From NCBI RefSeq assembly GCF_021698855.1, contig NZ_WWFA01000002.1, forward strand, positions 244,801 through 308,800: 64,000 nt of DNA, read 5' to 3'. This stretch comes from Lactobacillus sp. S2-2. Lineage in GTDB: Bacteria; Bacillota; Bacilli; Lactobacillales; Lactobacillaceae. The position numbers and the translations under genes are program-made. The notes under the pieces were generated by a model. That model saw only the letters and a list, made by a program, of their open reading frames with translations, was not told the DNA's origin and made no database searches. Shown here one piece after another: positions 28,406 through 37,132 of the stretch. Numbering within the stretch: the first letter of the stretch is position 1; each line of letters opens with the position of its first letter.

Positions 28406-30089
28406 GTTGATCAGCTAAAACCAATAATTCTTTAGCATGGTCTAAAGTTAACTTAGTAACTGTATTTCCGGCTAACATTCTTGCTAACTCATTAATTCTT
28501 TGATCACTTTTTAATTTTTTAACTGATGTCTCAGTTCTCTTATTTGAATCAACATTTTTTTCAATAAAATATTGATTATCACTCATTGCTGCAACCTGTG
28601 GTAAATGAGTAATACATAATACCTGAGATTTTGATCCGATTGTATAAATCTTTTCTGCAATAGCTTGTGCAACTCGACCACTGACTCCTGTATCTACCTC
28701 ATCAAAAATAATAGAAGTTAATCCTTGAACCCGAGTAAAAATTGTCTTCAATGCAAGCATAATTCTTGATAATTCACCACCAGAAGCTATTTTAGATAGT
28801 GGTTTCATATCTTCACCAGGATTAGTCCTAATATAAAATTCGACTGTTTCAATTCCATCTTCACCAAATTGATTTTTATCTAAATTTTGATAACGAACAT
28901 CAAATTTTGTTTTATCCATGTATAAATCTGAAAGCTGAGTATGAATATCTTTAGTTAAAGTATTAGAAGCATCATGTCTAATTTTTTTCAACTTATCTCC
29001 AAGTGAATTTAATCTGTTAATTGATTCATTTAATTTATCTTCAATATTTTCACTATTTTGTTCATTAGTTTTCATTTGATTTAATTCATTACTAATTTCA
29101 TTATAATAATCTAAAATATTACTAATTGAATCACCATATTTTCTTTTTAACTCATAAATCAAATTCAATCTTAATTCAATCTCATTTAAACGTTCTTGAT
29201 CAAACTCTAAATTATCTAATTCCGATGAAATTTCACCTGATGCATCTTGTAATGAATAGTAAGCATTTCTAATACTTTCAGCGATATTTTTAAAAGAGTC
29301 ATCAATTCTTTCGATTGATTCAATAGAAGACATTGCCTCACCAATCATTGTTAATGGACTCAACTCTTCATCACCATCAATACTTGCGAAGCCTTTTTTC
29401 AAATTGTCATTAATAATTTGAAAATTATTTAATCTATCTCGTTCAGAAATTAATTGTTCTTCTTCCTCAACCTTTAAATCAGCTTCTTGAATTTCATTAG
29501 TTTGAAATTCAAGCATATCAATTCTTTGAGCCCATTCTTTCTCATTATTATGTTTCTTATTAACTGCATTTTTTAATTTTTTATAATTTTTTAATTCATT
29601 ATGATAACTTTCAAGAGTATCTTTAATTTTATTATGAGCATATTCATCAAGTAATTTAATATGTTTTTCTGGTTGCATTAAAGCTTGATGTTCATTTTGA
29701 CCATAAATATCAACTAATGTCTCACCAACTCTTTTCAAAGAAGAAGTATTTACTAACATTCCATTAATACGACAAATATTTTTACCATTACGATAAATTT
29801 CTCTTTGAAGAATTAAACTATCATCTTCATAATCAATTCCTAAATCATCTAAAATTAATTTAGTAAATCTACTATTTGAAATTGAAAATAATCCCTGTAA
29901 AACAGCCTTACTTTCTCCTGTGCGAATATAATGCTGTGATCCACGTCCTCCAGCAAGAAGCCCTACTGCATCAATAATAATTGATTTACCTGCTCCAGTT
30001 TCACCAGTTAAAACTGTCATCCCTTTTGAAAAATTAACCTCTAACTGATCGATGATAGCAAAATTTTTAATAGAAATTTCTTCTAGCAA
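28386..30089 (-). CDS. recN: DNA repair protein RecN
   Basis: SMC-like ATPase for double-strand break repair. It has 567 residues from the TTG at 30089, selected because AGGAGG lies 7 bases upstream; another TTG lies six codons earlier. Walker A is TGETGAGKSIIIDAVGLL, followed by GGRGS. The centre is coiled coil. The C-terminal end has SKIASGGELSRIMLAL and Walker B IIFDEVDTGVSG. It lies directly downstream of tlyA; an argR gene, usual between them in many relatives, is absent. Confidence 0.96.
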   Translation of the reverse strand: MLEEISIKNFAIIDQLEVNFSKGMTVLTGETGAGKSIIIDAVGLLAGGRGSQHYIRTGESKAVLQGLFSISNSRFTKLILDDLGIDYEDDSLILQREIYRNGKNICRINGMLVNTSSLKRVGETLVDIYGQNEHQALMQPEKHIKLLDEYAHNKIKDTLESYHNELKNYKKLKNAVNKKHNNEKEWAQRIDMLEFQTNEIQEADLKVEEEEQLISERDRLNNFQIINDNLKKGFASIDGDEELSPLTMIGEAMSSIESIERIDDSFKNIAESIRNAYYSLQDASGEISSELDNLEFDQERLNEIELRLNLIYELKRKYGDSISNILDYYNEISNELNQMKTNEQNSENIEDKLNESINRLNSLGDKLKKIRHDASNTLTKDIHTQLSDLYMDKTKFDVRYQNLDKNQFGEDGIETVEFYIRTNPGEDMKPLSKIASGGELSRIMLALKTIFTRVQGLTSIIFDEVDTGVSGRVAQAIAEKIYTIGSKSQVLCITHLPQVAAMSDNQYFIEKNVDSNKRTETSVKKLKSDQRINELARMLAGNTVTKLTLDHAKELLVLADQQKSGIK

Positions 30090-30113
30090 ATTTCTTCCTC
30101 CTTTCAAATAAGT

Positions 30114-30926
30114 TTAATTATTTAAACTTTTATATGCTTTATCTAATACGTTTTCAATCGTAACTTTTGAATTATTATTAGGCTCATCAGATGATTTAAG
30201 ATGAATCAAAAATTCAATGTTTCCATATCCACCCTTAATAGGCGAATAATCTAAATTTTCTATTGAAAATCCACTTTCTAATGAAAAATTAATTACTTTA
30301 TCAATTACGTCATAATGAACTTGTCTATCATTTACAATTCCATGTTTACCAATTTTATCTTTTCCTGCTTCAAATTGAGGCTTAATTAAAGCAACAACAC
30401 TTCCCTGATTTTTAATAATATTTTTTAGTGGCGGTAAAATTAATGATAACGAAATAAAAGAAACATCAATTGATGCAAATTCCGGTTGTCCTATTTCAAA
30501 ATCAGATAATTTGCTATATCTAAAATTAGTATTTTCCATCACAGTTACTCTACTGTCATTTCTTAATTTCCAAACTAATTGATTAGTTCCAACATCTAAA
30601 GCATAACTATGTTTAGCACCATTTTGTAACATAACATCAGTAAATCCACCAGTTGATGATCCAATGTCCAAAACATTTAAATCTTTAACTGAAATATCAA
30701 AATTTTTTAAAGCTCGTTCTAACTTTAATCCACCTCGACTTACATATGGCATTTTAGTTCCTTTAAAATGAAGTTTAGTATCTTTACTAATCTTAACTCC
30801 TGGTTTATCCAGTCTTTCTTCATTATCACCTAGAATTTGGCCTGCCATTACTGCTCTTTTAGCTTGTTCTCTAGTATCAAATAGACCATTATTTACTAAT
30901 AATACATCTAATCGTTCTTTTTCCAT
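30114..30926 (-). CDS. tlyA: TlyA family rRNA 2'-O-methyltransferase
   Basis: S4 domain plus FtsJ-type methyltransferase, 270 residues. It starts at the ATG at 30926 (MEKERLDVLLVNNGLFDTRE) with GGTAGG upstream. The SAM site is VLDIGSSTGGFTDVML and KPQFEAGKDKIGKHG is visible. Family members make 2'-O-methylcytidine in rRNA; the annotation haemolysin A is historical. It is co-transcribed with ispA, whose end it overlaps if the upstream ATG is used. Confidence 0.92.
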   Translation of the reverse strand: MEKERLDVLLVNNGLFDTREQAKRAVMAGQILGDNEERLDKPGVKISKDTKLHFKGTKMPYVSRGGLKLERALKNFDISVKDLNVLDIGSSTGGFTDVMLQNGAKHSYALDVGTNQLVWKLRNDSRVTVMENTNFRYSKLSDFEIGQPEFASIDVSFISLSLILPPLKNIIKNQGSVVALIKPQFEAGKDKIGKHGIVNDRQVHYDVIDKVINFSLESGFSIENLDYSPIKGGYGNIEFLIHLKSSDEPNNNSKVTIENVLDKAYKSLNN

Positions 30927-30930
30927 TCTT

Positions 30931-31833
30931 TTACCTACCATTCAAATCAAAATAACTATAAAAAGATTTCAATAAATCTGTATCGATGTCTAATTCATTT
31001 AAACTATCCAGTCCATCTTTAATAGTATTATCTAATAATTCATAAGATTTTTTTATTCCATATAAATTAACATAAGTATTTTTATCAGCATCGTCATTAA
31101 CAGGTTTCCCCAAATCTTTTTCATTTGAAACAACATCTAATATATCATCATAGATTTGAAATGCTAAACCAAAACTATCAGCAAATTTCATCATAAACTT
31201 GATTTCATTATCAGAGGCTTCACTAATAATCAAACCCGCCATAACGGAATATCTAATTAATTCTCCAGTTTTTAATGAATGTAGTTTAATTAGTTCTTGT
31301 TTAGTTAATTTTTTACCAGAATTATTAACGTCAATTGACTGACCTGCAACCATTCCATTTGATCCAGAAGATTTAGATAATTGTTTAATTAATTTTACAA
31401 TTTTTTCATTTCCAATATTACTTTCAGAAACCCATTCAAATGCTAAAGTTAATAATCCATCTCCTGCAAGAATTGCTGTTGCTTCATCAAACTCTTTGTG
31501 ATTAGTAGGTTTTCCCCTTCTTAAATCATCATTATCCATTGCTGGTAAATCATCATGAATTAATGAATAAGTATGGATGAGTTCAATAGCACTAGCTAAT
31601 TTAATCATTTCATTTGTTAAATTCACATTATATGTTTTTAGAATTGCTAAAGTTAATAGTGGTCTTAATCTTTTACCACCAGCATTAACTGAATAACTCA
31701 TTGAATTTGATAATCTATCATCAGATACATAATTAGGAAGTTCTAATTTTAAAACATTATTAATTTGTGGAACCAAGTCTTTTTCTAACTGATTTAATAA
31801 TTCTCTATTAATTTGATCCATTTTCATCTTCAT
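30931..31833 (-). CDS. ispA: Polyprenyl synthetase (farnesyl/geranylgeranyl diphosphate synthase)
   Basis: Short-chain trans-prenyltransferase that condenses isopentenyl diphosphate for the C15/C20 precursors of undecaprenyl phosphate. The 300 residues contain both Asp-rich motifs: HDDLPAMDNDDLRRGKPT and FQIYDDILDVV. It overlaps xseB by 26 bases; the start could also be the ATG at 31821. A dxs gene, next to it in bacilli, is absent, as expected for organisms using the mevalonate route. Confidence 0.95.
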   Translation of the reverse strand: MKMKMDQINRELLNQLEKDLVPQINNVLKLELPNYVSDDRLSNSMSYSVNAGGKRLRPLLTLAILKTYNVNLTNEMIKLASAIELIHTYSLIHDDLPAMDNDDLRRGKPTNHKEFDEATAILAGDGLLTLAFEWVSESNIGNEKIVKLIKQLSKSSGSNGMVAGQSIDVNNSGKKLTKQELIKLHSLKTGELIRYSVMAGLIISEASDNEIKFMMKFADSFGLAFQIYDDILDVVSNEKDLGKPVNDDADKNTYVNLYGIKKSYELLDNTIKDGLDSLNELDIDTDLLKSFYSYFDLNGR

Positions 31834-32047
31834 CTCTACTAAATTTTACTTCTTCGCCAGATTCAGTCATTGTTTTAGTTAAAGTTTTTTCAGCATTGTT
31901 CAAAATATCTTGTAATTCAGTACTTAAATTTATTCCCTTTTTATATTGTTCCAATGCTTCTTCTAATGGAACATCACCTTTTTCTAACTGATTAACAATT
32001 TCTTCCAAATTACTCATTTTACTTTCAAAAGTTTCATCTTTAGACAT
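31808..32047 (-). CDS. xseB: Exodeoxyribonuclease VII small subunit
   Basis: 79-residue coiled-coil subunit with the family pattern FESKMSNLEEIVNQLEKGDV and PLEEALEQYKKGINL. It overlaps the xseA stop by one base, so the two subunits are translationally coupled. It has an acidic C-terminal tail. Confidence 0.96.
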   Translation of the reverse strand: MSKDETFESKMSNLEEIVNQLEKGDVPLEEALEQYKKGINLSTELQDILNNAEKTLTKTMTESGEEVKFSRDEDENGSN

Positions 32048-33402
32048 TACGAATCTCCTTTAGGGTTGATTTTTAAAATTTTAGCATCTACATCTCCATC
32101 TGAAAAATTCAATTTAATGTCATCCCCAGTATTAATTTTACTAATACCTTGAACAACTTTTCCATTTTTTGATGCATAAGTATAACCTCTAGACATAATT
32201 TTTAACGGACTTAAATACTCCAAAGAATTGATATTATTCAAGAACAATTCTTTTTTGCTAGAATATAATACTTTAATATTTCGATTCAGATTCTTTTTAG
32301 TATTATTTAATCGATTTTTTTGTTCTTCAATTAAATACTTAGGTGAATTTATTGCTAATTTATTTTCTAAAGTAACAAGATTATTTAATTTATTTTGTAA
32401 AAGTATTTTAATAATATTTTTCATTTTTTCATTATAAGTATCAATTTGTTGAATATATGATTCATATAATCTTTCTGGTTGAGTAAATATATAACTACTT
32501 TTAGTATTATCTAAACGCTTTTGATATTGATTTAAAATAACTTTTAATGAATTAGATAATCGATTTTTGTTTTTACTGATTTCTAATATTACATCATTAA
32601 GTACAGGAACCGCTAATTCAGCGGCTGCAGTTGGTGTTGCAGCTCGTACATCTGCTACTAAATCAGCAATTGTAGTATCTGTTTCATGACCAACTGAAGA
32701 TATAATTGGAACCTTACTAGCATAAATAGATCTTGCTACAATTTCTTCATTGAATGGCCATAAATCTTCAATTGATCCACCACCACGACCAATAATTAGT
32801 GTATCAAAATCACCAATTTCATTAACTCGATTAATTTGTCTAGTTATATCTTCAGCTGCACTTTCACCTTGAACTTTAGCTGGAAATAAAACAATTTGAG
32901 CAATCGGATATCGTCTTCTAACTGTTGTAATAATATCTTTTATTACAGCACCACTTTCAGAAGTAACAACAGCTATTCGTTTAGGAAACTTAATCAAATT
33001 TTGCTTATTTGTATTAAATAGATTTTCTTGACTTAGTTTTTCTTTTAATTGCTCATATGCTTTATAAAGTTGACCAATTCCATCTGGTTCCATTTGTTCG
33101 ATATAAAACTGGTAATTTCCAGTTTTTTCATAAAGAGAAATTCTTCCTGTAACTAAGACCTTCATTCCTTCTTCTGGTACAAATTTAACTTTATTAAATT
33201 GGTTTCTAAACATAATTACATTTATTTTAGAATCATCATCTTTTAAACTAAAATATTGACTTGAATTTTGACGTAACCTAAAATTTGAAATTTCACCAGT
33301 CAAATAAACTTTTTTTAAATATGGATCCAAATCAAATTTAGATTTCAAATATTTAGTTAAAGTGGTAACACTTAAATATTCATTAGTCACTGATTTCATC
33401 AT
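32047..33402 (-). CDS. xseA: Exodeoxyribonuclease VII large subunit
   Basis: Catalytic subunit of the single-strand-specific nuclease. The 451 residues have an N-terminal OB fold (VYLTGEISNFRLRQNSSQYF), the catalytic core with IGRGGGSIEDLWPFNEE and SSVGHETDTTIADLVAD, and a coiled-coil C-terminal half. It overlaps folD by 20 bases. The start is uncertain among ATG, ATG and a GTG at codon 5. Confidence 0.97.
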   Translation of the reverse strand: MMKSVTNEYLSVTTLTKYLKSKFDLDPYLKKVYLTGEISNFRLRQNSSQYFSLKDDDSKINVIMFRNQFNKVKFVPEEGMKVLVTGRISLYEKTGNYQFYIEQMEPDGIGQLYKAYEQLKEKLSQENLFNTNKQNLIKFPKRIAVVTSESGAVIKDIITTVRRRYPIAQIVLFPAKVQGESAAEDITRQINRVNEIGDFDTLIIGRGGGSIEDLWPFNEEIVARSIYASKVPIISSVGHETDTTIADLVADVRAATPTAAAELAVPVLNDVILEISKNKNRLSNSLKVILNQYQKRLDNTKSSYIFTQPERLYESYIQQIDTYNEKMKNIIKILLQNKLNNLVTLENKLAINSPKYLIEEQKNRLNNTKKNLNRNIKVLYSSKKELFLNNINSLEYLSPLKIMSRGYTYASKNGKVVQGISKINTGDDIKLNFSDGDVDAKILKINPKGDS

Positions 33403-34252
33403 CCTTATACCATTTTGTTAGTTCAACAGTTTGTTGCATTAAAGTAGCAATAGTCATTGGACCAACTCCTCCAGGAACTGGTGTAATTAAACTAGCCTTA
33501 GTTTGAACATCTTCATAATTAACATCACCACATAATTTACCATTTTCATCTAAATTTTGACCTACATCAATCACGACTGCTTCATCTTTTAAATAAGTTT
33601 CATCAATCAAATTAGCTTTTCCAACTGCACTAATTAAAACATCAGCATCTTTTGTATATTCTTGCATATTCTTAGTATGACTATGTACGACTGTAACAGT
33701 AGCATTAGCATTAATTAATAATGAAAGCATCGGTTTTCCAACGATTGAACTTCGTCCAACAACAACAACTTTGGCACCATCTAAATCAATATTATAATAA
33801 TCTAATAATGTCATAACACCTTTTGGAGTACATGCTACTGGATAATTAATATTTTTATTTAAAAATAAATTTCCAACATTTACGGGATGAAAACCATCAA
33901 CATCTTTTTTAGGATTAATTGTATCAATTACTACATTTTCATCAATATGTTTAGGTAATGGTGATTGAACTAATATTCCATTAATAGAGTCATCTTGATT
34001 ATATTGTTCAATAACTTTTAATAATTCCTCTTGAGAAGTACTTTCATCCATTAAATTAACGATTGATTTAATTCCTAGCTCTTCAGCCTTTTTATGCTTA
34101 CTTCTAACATATCTTTGACTAGCTTGATCAGTTCCAACTAAAATAACTGCTAAACATGGATAAATTCCTTTATTATTTAACTCTATAACTTCATTTTTTG
34201 TTTCAGCATTTAATTTTTTTGCAACGCTTCTTCCATCAATAATATTTGCCAT
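33383..34252 (-). CDS. folD: Methylenetetrahydrofolate dehydrogenase/cyclohydrolase
   Basis: Bifunctional one-carbon enzyme that interconverts 5,10-methylene- and 10-formyl-tetrahydrofolate. It has 289 residues from the ATG at 34252 (MANIIDGRSVAKKL). An ATG four codons upstream lies too close to the GGAAGG site. Motifs are the Tyr/Lys region QRYVRSKHKKAEELGI, QSPLPKHID, VVVGRSSIVGKP and TPVPGGVGPMTIATLM. It lies between nusB and xseA. Confidence 0.97.
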   Translation of the reverse strand: MANIIDGRSVAKKLNAETKNEVIELNNKGIYPCLAVILVGTDQASQRYVRSKHKKAEELGIKSIVNLMDESTSQEELLKVIEQYNQDDSINGILVQSPLPKHIDENVVIDTINPKKDVDGFHPVNVGNLFLNKNINYPVACTPKGVMTLLDYYNIDLDGAKVVVVGRSSIVGKPMLSLLINANATVTVVHSHTKNMQEYTKDADVLISAVGKANLIDETYLKDEAVVIDVGQNLDENGKLCGDVNYEDVQTKASLITPVPGGVGPMTIATLMQQTVELTKWYKDDEISD

Positions 34253-34325
34253 CAAAATCACCATTACCTTCCTTTTATATAATGCTTATTTTAGCATACT
34301 AATAATAAAGTATCGACAAAATAAA

Positions 34326-34345
34326 AAAGCCTATAAATAGGCTTT
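34326..34345 (-). terminator. Terminator after nusB
   Basis: Short stem AAAGCCTA/TAGGCTTT followed by T6 on the minus strand, overlapping the end of nusB and upstream of folD. Confidence 0.75.
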
Positions 34346-34733
34346 ATAAAACGTTACCTAAAACACCATTAATAAAACTTTTAGACTTATCATCAGTATA
34401 TTCTTTTGATAACTCAAGTGCCTCATTAACTGAAACTGCATTAGGAATTTCATCTTGAAATTTAATTTCATAAATTGCTAATCTTAAAATTGATAGATCA
34501 ACTTTATTTAATCTAATAACTGACCATTTTTCAATCAGATTATCTTCAATGACTTTGTCGATAGAATCTTTATTATCAATAACACCATCAATTAATTCAT
34601 TTAAATAGCTTGGAACTTCTTCATCACCAACAAATGAATTAATAAAATATTGTCTATCAATATCTTCATTATTTTCTCTTGCAAAAATAAATTTAAAAGC
34701 AATTTCTCTAATTTGATGTCTTGTTAAACTCAA
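34344..34733 (-). CDS. nusB: Transcription antitermination protein NusB
   Basis: 129-residue all-helical factor that joins NusE and boxA RNA in rRNA antitermination. It begins SLTRHQIREIAFKFIFAREN and ends with SVNEALELSKEYTDDKSKSF and FINGVLGNVL, all typical. It overlaps yqhY by 4 bases. Confidence 0.96.
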   Translation of the reverse strand: MSLTRHQIREIAFKFIFARENNEDIDRQYFINSFVGDEEVPSYLNELIDGVIDNKDSIDKVIEDNLIEKWSVIRLNKVDLSILRLAIYEIKFQDEIPNAVSVNEALELSKEYTDDKSKSFINGVLGNVL

Positions 34734-35155
34734 TCTTTATCACCATTATCAAATAATTTTTCGGTATCTACTTTTTCATTCTTTGGTGCAACCATACCTT
34801 GCACATGAACATTAACAGAACCAACCTTTAAGTCAGTCATAAATAGTAATTGTTGTCTAACTTGTTTTTGAATTTCTAAAGCAACATCTGGAACTGAAAT
34901 TCCATAATCTAAAAATAAAAAAACATCAACATTTAATTTATTCTGATTAAATTCTAATTTGACACCTTTGCCTCGTTCTTTTTTTCCGAATAATTCATTT
35001 ACACTATTAGTAAATGAGCCATGCATTCTATTTACACCTTTTACTTGCACAGACGCAATTCCAGCGATAATTTCAATCACTTGTGGAGAAATGTCAATTT
35101 GTCCATCATTTTGTTCTGCTTTTTTAAGAGTAATATAATTTAATTCTGCTGGCAT
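34730..35155 (-). CDS. yqhY: Asp23/Gls24 family protein YqhY
   Basis: Second Asp23/Gls24 protein in the window, 141 residues, with ISPQVIEIIAGIASVQVKGV and DVFLFLDYGISVPDVALEIQ. In Bacillus it follows accB-accC and mutants disturb acetyl-CoA carboxylase; here efp is directly upstream and no acc genes are present. GGAGG precedes the ATG. The molecular role is not settled. Confidence 0.93.
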   Translation of the reverse strand: MPAELNYITLKKAEQNDGQIDISPQVIEIIAGIASVQVKGVNRMHGSFTNSVNELFGKKERGKGVKLEFNQNKLNVDVFLFLDYGISVPDVALEIQKQVRQQLLFMTDLKVGSVNVHVQGMVAPKNEKVDTEKLFDNGDKD

Positions 35156-35181
35156 ACTTATCCTCCAATCTCAATCGCTAA

Positions 35182-35742
35182 CTAAGCTCTAGAAATATAT
35201 GAACCATCACTAGTATTAACAACTATTTTATCGCCTTCATTAACAAAAAACGGTACTTGAGTTGTTAACCCTGTGTCCATTGTAGCAGGTTTTGATCCAC
35301 CAGATGCAGTATTTCCTTTGATACTTGGTTCAGTTTCTACTACTTGTAATTCAACAGTATTAGGAACTTCAACACCTAGAGTCTCACCATGGTATTGTAC
35401 AACACTTACTTCCATATTTTCTTGTAAGTAATTTAAAGCATCAGAAACTTGGTCTCTTGGAATACTAATTTGATCATAAGTATCCATATCCATAAATACC
35501 AAACCATTACCATCATCATAAAGATATTGCATTTTCATTGTATCAATAAGTGCTTTTTCCATCTTAGCACCTGATCTAAATGTTTTTTCTTGAACAGCGC
35601 CTGTTCTTAAGTTTTTTAAAGTGGATCTTACAAAAGCTCCACCTTTTCCTGGTTTAACATGTTGGAAATTAATAATTTTCCAAATTGAATTGTCTACTTC
35701 AATAGTTAAACCTGTTTTAAAATCAGCAGTTGAAATTGCCAT
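35182..35742 (-). CDS. efp: Elongation factor P
   Basis: Relieves ribosome stalling at polyproline. The 186 residues comprise three beta-barrel domains; the tip loop is [17 protein letters not shown] with Lys at the modified position (PGKGGA). It is full length, with AGGAGG ahead of the ATG and its own promoter. It is followed by yqhY and nusB. Confidence 0.98.
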   Translation of the reverse strand: MAISTADFKTGLTIEVDNSIWKIINFQHVKPGKGGAFVRSTLKNLRTGAVQEKTFRSGAKMEKALIDTMKMQYLYDDGNGLVFMDMDTYDQISIPRDQVSDALNYLQENMEVSVVQYHGETLGVEVPNTVELQVVETEPSIKGNTASGGSKPATMDTGLTTQVPFFVNEGDKIVVNTSDGSYISRA

Positions 35743-35776
35743 TATTATTATGCCTCCTAGAATAAATACTATTTAT

Positions 35777-35806
35777 ATAATAGCAAGTTATTACATATAA
35801 AAGCAA
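35777..35806 (-). promoter_or_regulatory. efp promoter
   Basis: TTGCTT (35801-35806), 18-bp spacer, TATTAT (35777-35782) on the minus strand, just after the rpmA terminator. Confidence 0.55.
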
Positions 35807-35824
35807 GATAAATCATTATAAAAT

Positions 35825-35856
35825 AAAAAAAGAATCCTAAACAGGATTCTTTTTAT
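35825..35856 (-). terminator. Terminator after rpmA
   Basis: Stem AAAAAGAATCCT with its complement and a 4-base loop, followed by T-run. It ends the rplU-prp-rpmA transcript before efp. Confidence 0.88.
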
Positions 35857-36149
35857 TTTGCTACCTTTTCTGATTGTGGGTATACAGAAACTTGACGTTT
35901 ACTACGACCTAAACGTTCAAAACGTACAACACCATCAGTTACAGCAAATAATGTATCATCATTACCACGCTTAACGTTATTACCTGGATAAATATGAGTA
36001 CCACGTTGACGATAAATAATTGATCCACTAGTAACAGATGATCCATCTGCTGCTTTAGTACCAAGACGACGACCAGCAGAATCACGACCGTTAGATGAAG
36101 ATCCTCCAGCTTTATGCTTTGAGAATAATTGTAAATTCATTTTTAACAT
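35853..36149 (-). CDS. rpmA: 50S ribosomal protein L27, with cleavable N-terminus
   Basis: 98-residue L27. The start [16 protein letters not shown] carries the Firmicute-specific N-terminal extension removed by the protease Prp, whose gene lies directly upstream. The usual recognition motif is LQFF followed by A or S; here it is LQLF then S, so the third motif position has changed from Phe to Leu. After cleavage the N-terminus would be [15 protein letters not shown]. The remainder is typical. Confidence 0.97.
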   Translation of the reverse strand: MLKMNLQLFSKHKAGGSSSNGRDSAGRRLGTKAADGSSVTSGSIIYRQRGTHIYPGNNVKRGNDDTLFAVTDGVVRFERLGRSKRQVSVYPQSEKVAK

Positions 36150-36165
36150 TACATTACACCTCCAT

Positions 36166-36489
36166 TTATTTTTTTATTTTTATATAATCATTATATTCTT
36201 TTTCAATTTCAGATATCCCTAATTTAAAACTATCAAGAATAGTTTTAACCTCAGGAATAGATGCATCAACTTTATTAAGCTCTACGGAAAGAAAACCACC
36301 TTGTTCATTATCATTAACTACTTTAGGAATAACTTTAGCAATTTCAGTTAGTGAATTAGTTGCATTAATTGCAAGTGCTGAAACACCAGCACAAACAATA
36401 TCTTTACCGTACTCTCCAGAGTTTGCATGACCTTTTAAAGTATAACCTAATATATTATTATTATTATAATTAAACTTTATATAAATCAT
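36166..36489 (-). CDS. prp: Ribosomal-processing cysteine protease Prp
   Basis: Cysteine protease (YsxB family), 107 residues, that cuts the N-terminal extension off L27. The catalytic pair is visible: His21 in [12 protein letters not shown] and Cys33 in [10 protein letters not shown]. It sits between rplU and rpmA, the invariant position in Firmicutes. It has no strong ribosome binding site and starts 2 bases after the rplU stop, so it is probably coupled. Confidence 0.96.
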   Translation of the reverse strand: MIYIKFNYNNNNILGYTLKGHANSGEYGKDIVCAGVSALAINATNSLTEIAKVIPKVVNDNEQGGFLSVELNKVDASIPEVKTILDSFKLGISEIEKEYNDYIKIKK

Positions 36490-36491
36490 AA

Positions 36492-36800
36492 TTAAGCGTT
36501 AATTTTGTCAATAACAACTTTAGTATAAGGTTGACGATGACCCTTTTTAGAACGTGAACCCTTCTTAGGTTTGTATCTAAAAATAGTAATCTTTTTACCC
36601 TTACCTTGTTTTTCAACAGTTCCTTCAACAGAAGCACCGTCTACTAATGGAGTTCCAACTTTAGTTGAATCTCCACCAACAAAAACAACATTATCAAATG
36701 TTACTTTATCACTTTCAGCAGCATCTAATTTTTCAACGTAAATTGCTTCACCTTGAACAACTTTATATTGTTTTCCACCAGTTTCAATAATTGCGTACAT
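36492..36800 (-). CDS. rplU: 50S ribosomal protein L21
   Basis: 102-residue L21 from the ATG at 36800 ([20 protein letters not shown]), with AAGGAGG 8 bases upstream. The C-terminal region [20 protein letters not shown] is characteristic. It heads the rplU-prp-rpmA operon and is preceded by an L21-type leader and a consensus promoter. Confidence 0.98.
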   Translation of the reverse strand: MYAIIETGGKQYKVVQGEAIYVEKLDAAESDKVTFDNVVFVGGDSTKVGTPLVDGASVEGTVEKQGKGKKITIFRYKPKKGSRSKKGHRQPYTKVVIDKINA

Positions 36801-36917
36801 TATGCGCACCTCCTTATTTATATGCTTAGACTCGCCAAACTTAAGCGCCTTTAGATTAAAGAACTTAAATACTTAGAATGAGCGGTTGTAGCTGTGGAGA
36901 CCACAAATACAACAGTA
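36801..36917 (-). promoter_or_regulatory. Ribosomal protein L21 leader RNA
   Basis: Structured 5' region between the promoter and rplU. On the minus strand it contains TTGTGGTCTCCACAGCTACA near its start and GGCGAGTCTAAGC before the ribosome binding site. These are features I associate with the Firmicute L21 leader. A covariance-model scan would confirm. Confidence 0.7.
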
Positions 36918-36919
36918 AA

Positions 36920-36948
36920 ATTATAACCAATAATTCTACACAAGTCAA
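36920..36948 (-). promoter_or_regulatory. rplU operon promoter
   Basis: TTGACT (36943-36948), 17-bp spacer, TATAAT (36920-36925) on the minus strand; near consensus. Confidence 0.8.
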
Positions 36949-36956
36949 ATTATAAA

Positions 36957-36990
36957 AAAAGATTAGCAAAAATTTGCTAATCTTTTTTTA
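36957..36990 (-). terminator. Terminator after tRNA-Arg
   Basis: Stem GATTAGCAAA with its complement, with T7 on both strands, immediately 3' of the tRNA gene. Confidence 0.88.
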
Positions 36991-37064
36991 TGTCGCAGAG
37001 GCGATTCGAACGCCTGACCTACGGTTTAGAAGACCGTTGCTCTATCCAGCTGAGCTACTGCGAC
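36991..37064 (-). tRNA. tRNA-Arg (anticodon UCU)
   Basis: Full cloverleaf: acceptor GTCGCAG/CTGCGAC, D arm GCTC-AGCTGGATA-GAGC, anticodon stem ACGGT/ACCGT around loop CTTCTAA (anticodon TCT), and T arm AGGCG-TTCGAAT-CGCCT. The discriminator base is A. No CCA is encoded. It reads AGA/AGG codons, the main Arg codons expected in such an AT-rich genome. Confidence 0.96.
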
Positions 37065-37132
37065 ATAACTAAGCAACAAATATAATTATATGGTATGAAA
37101 GATAATAAGTCAACAGTATTTCAAATAAAAAT

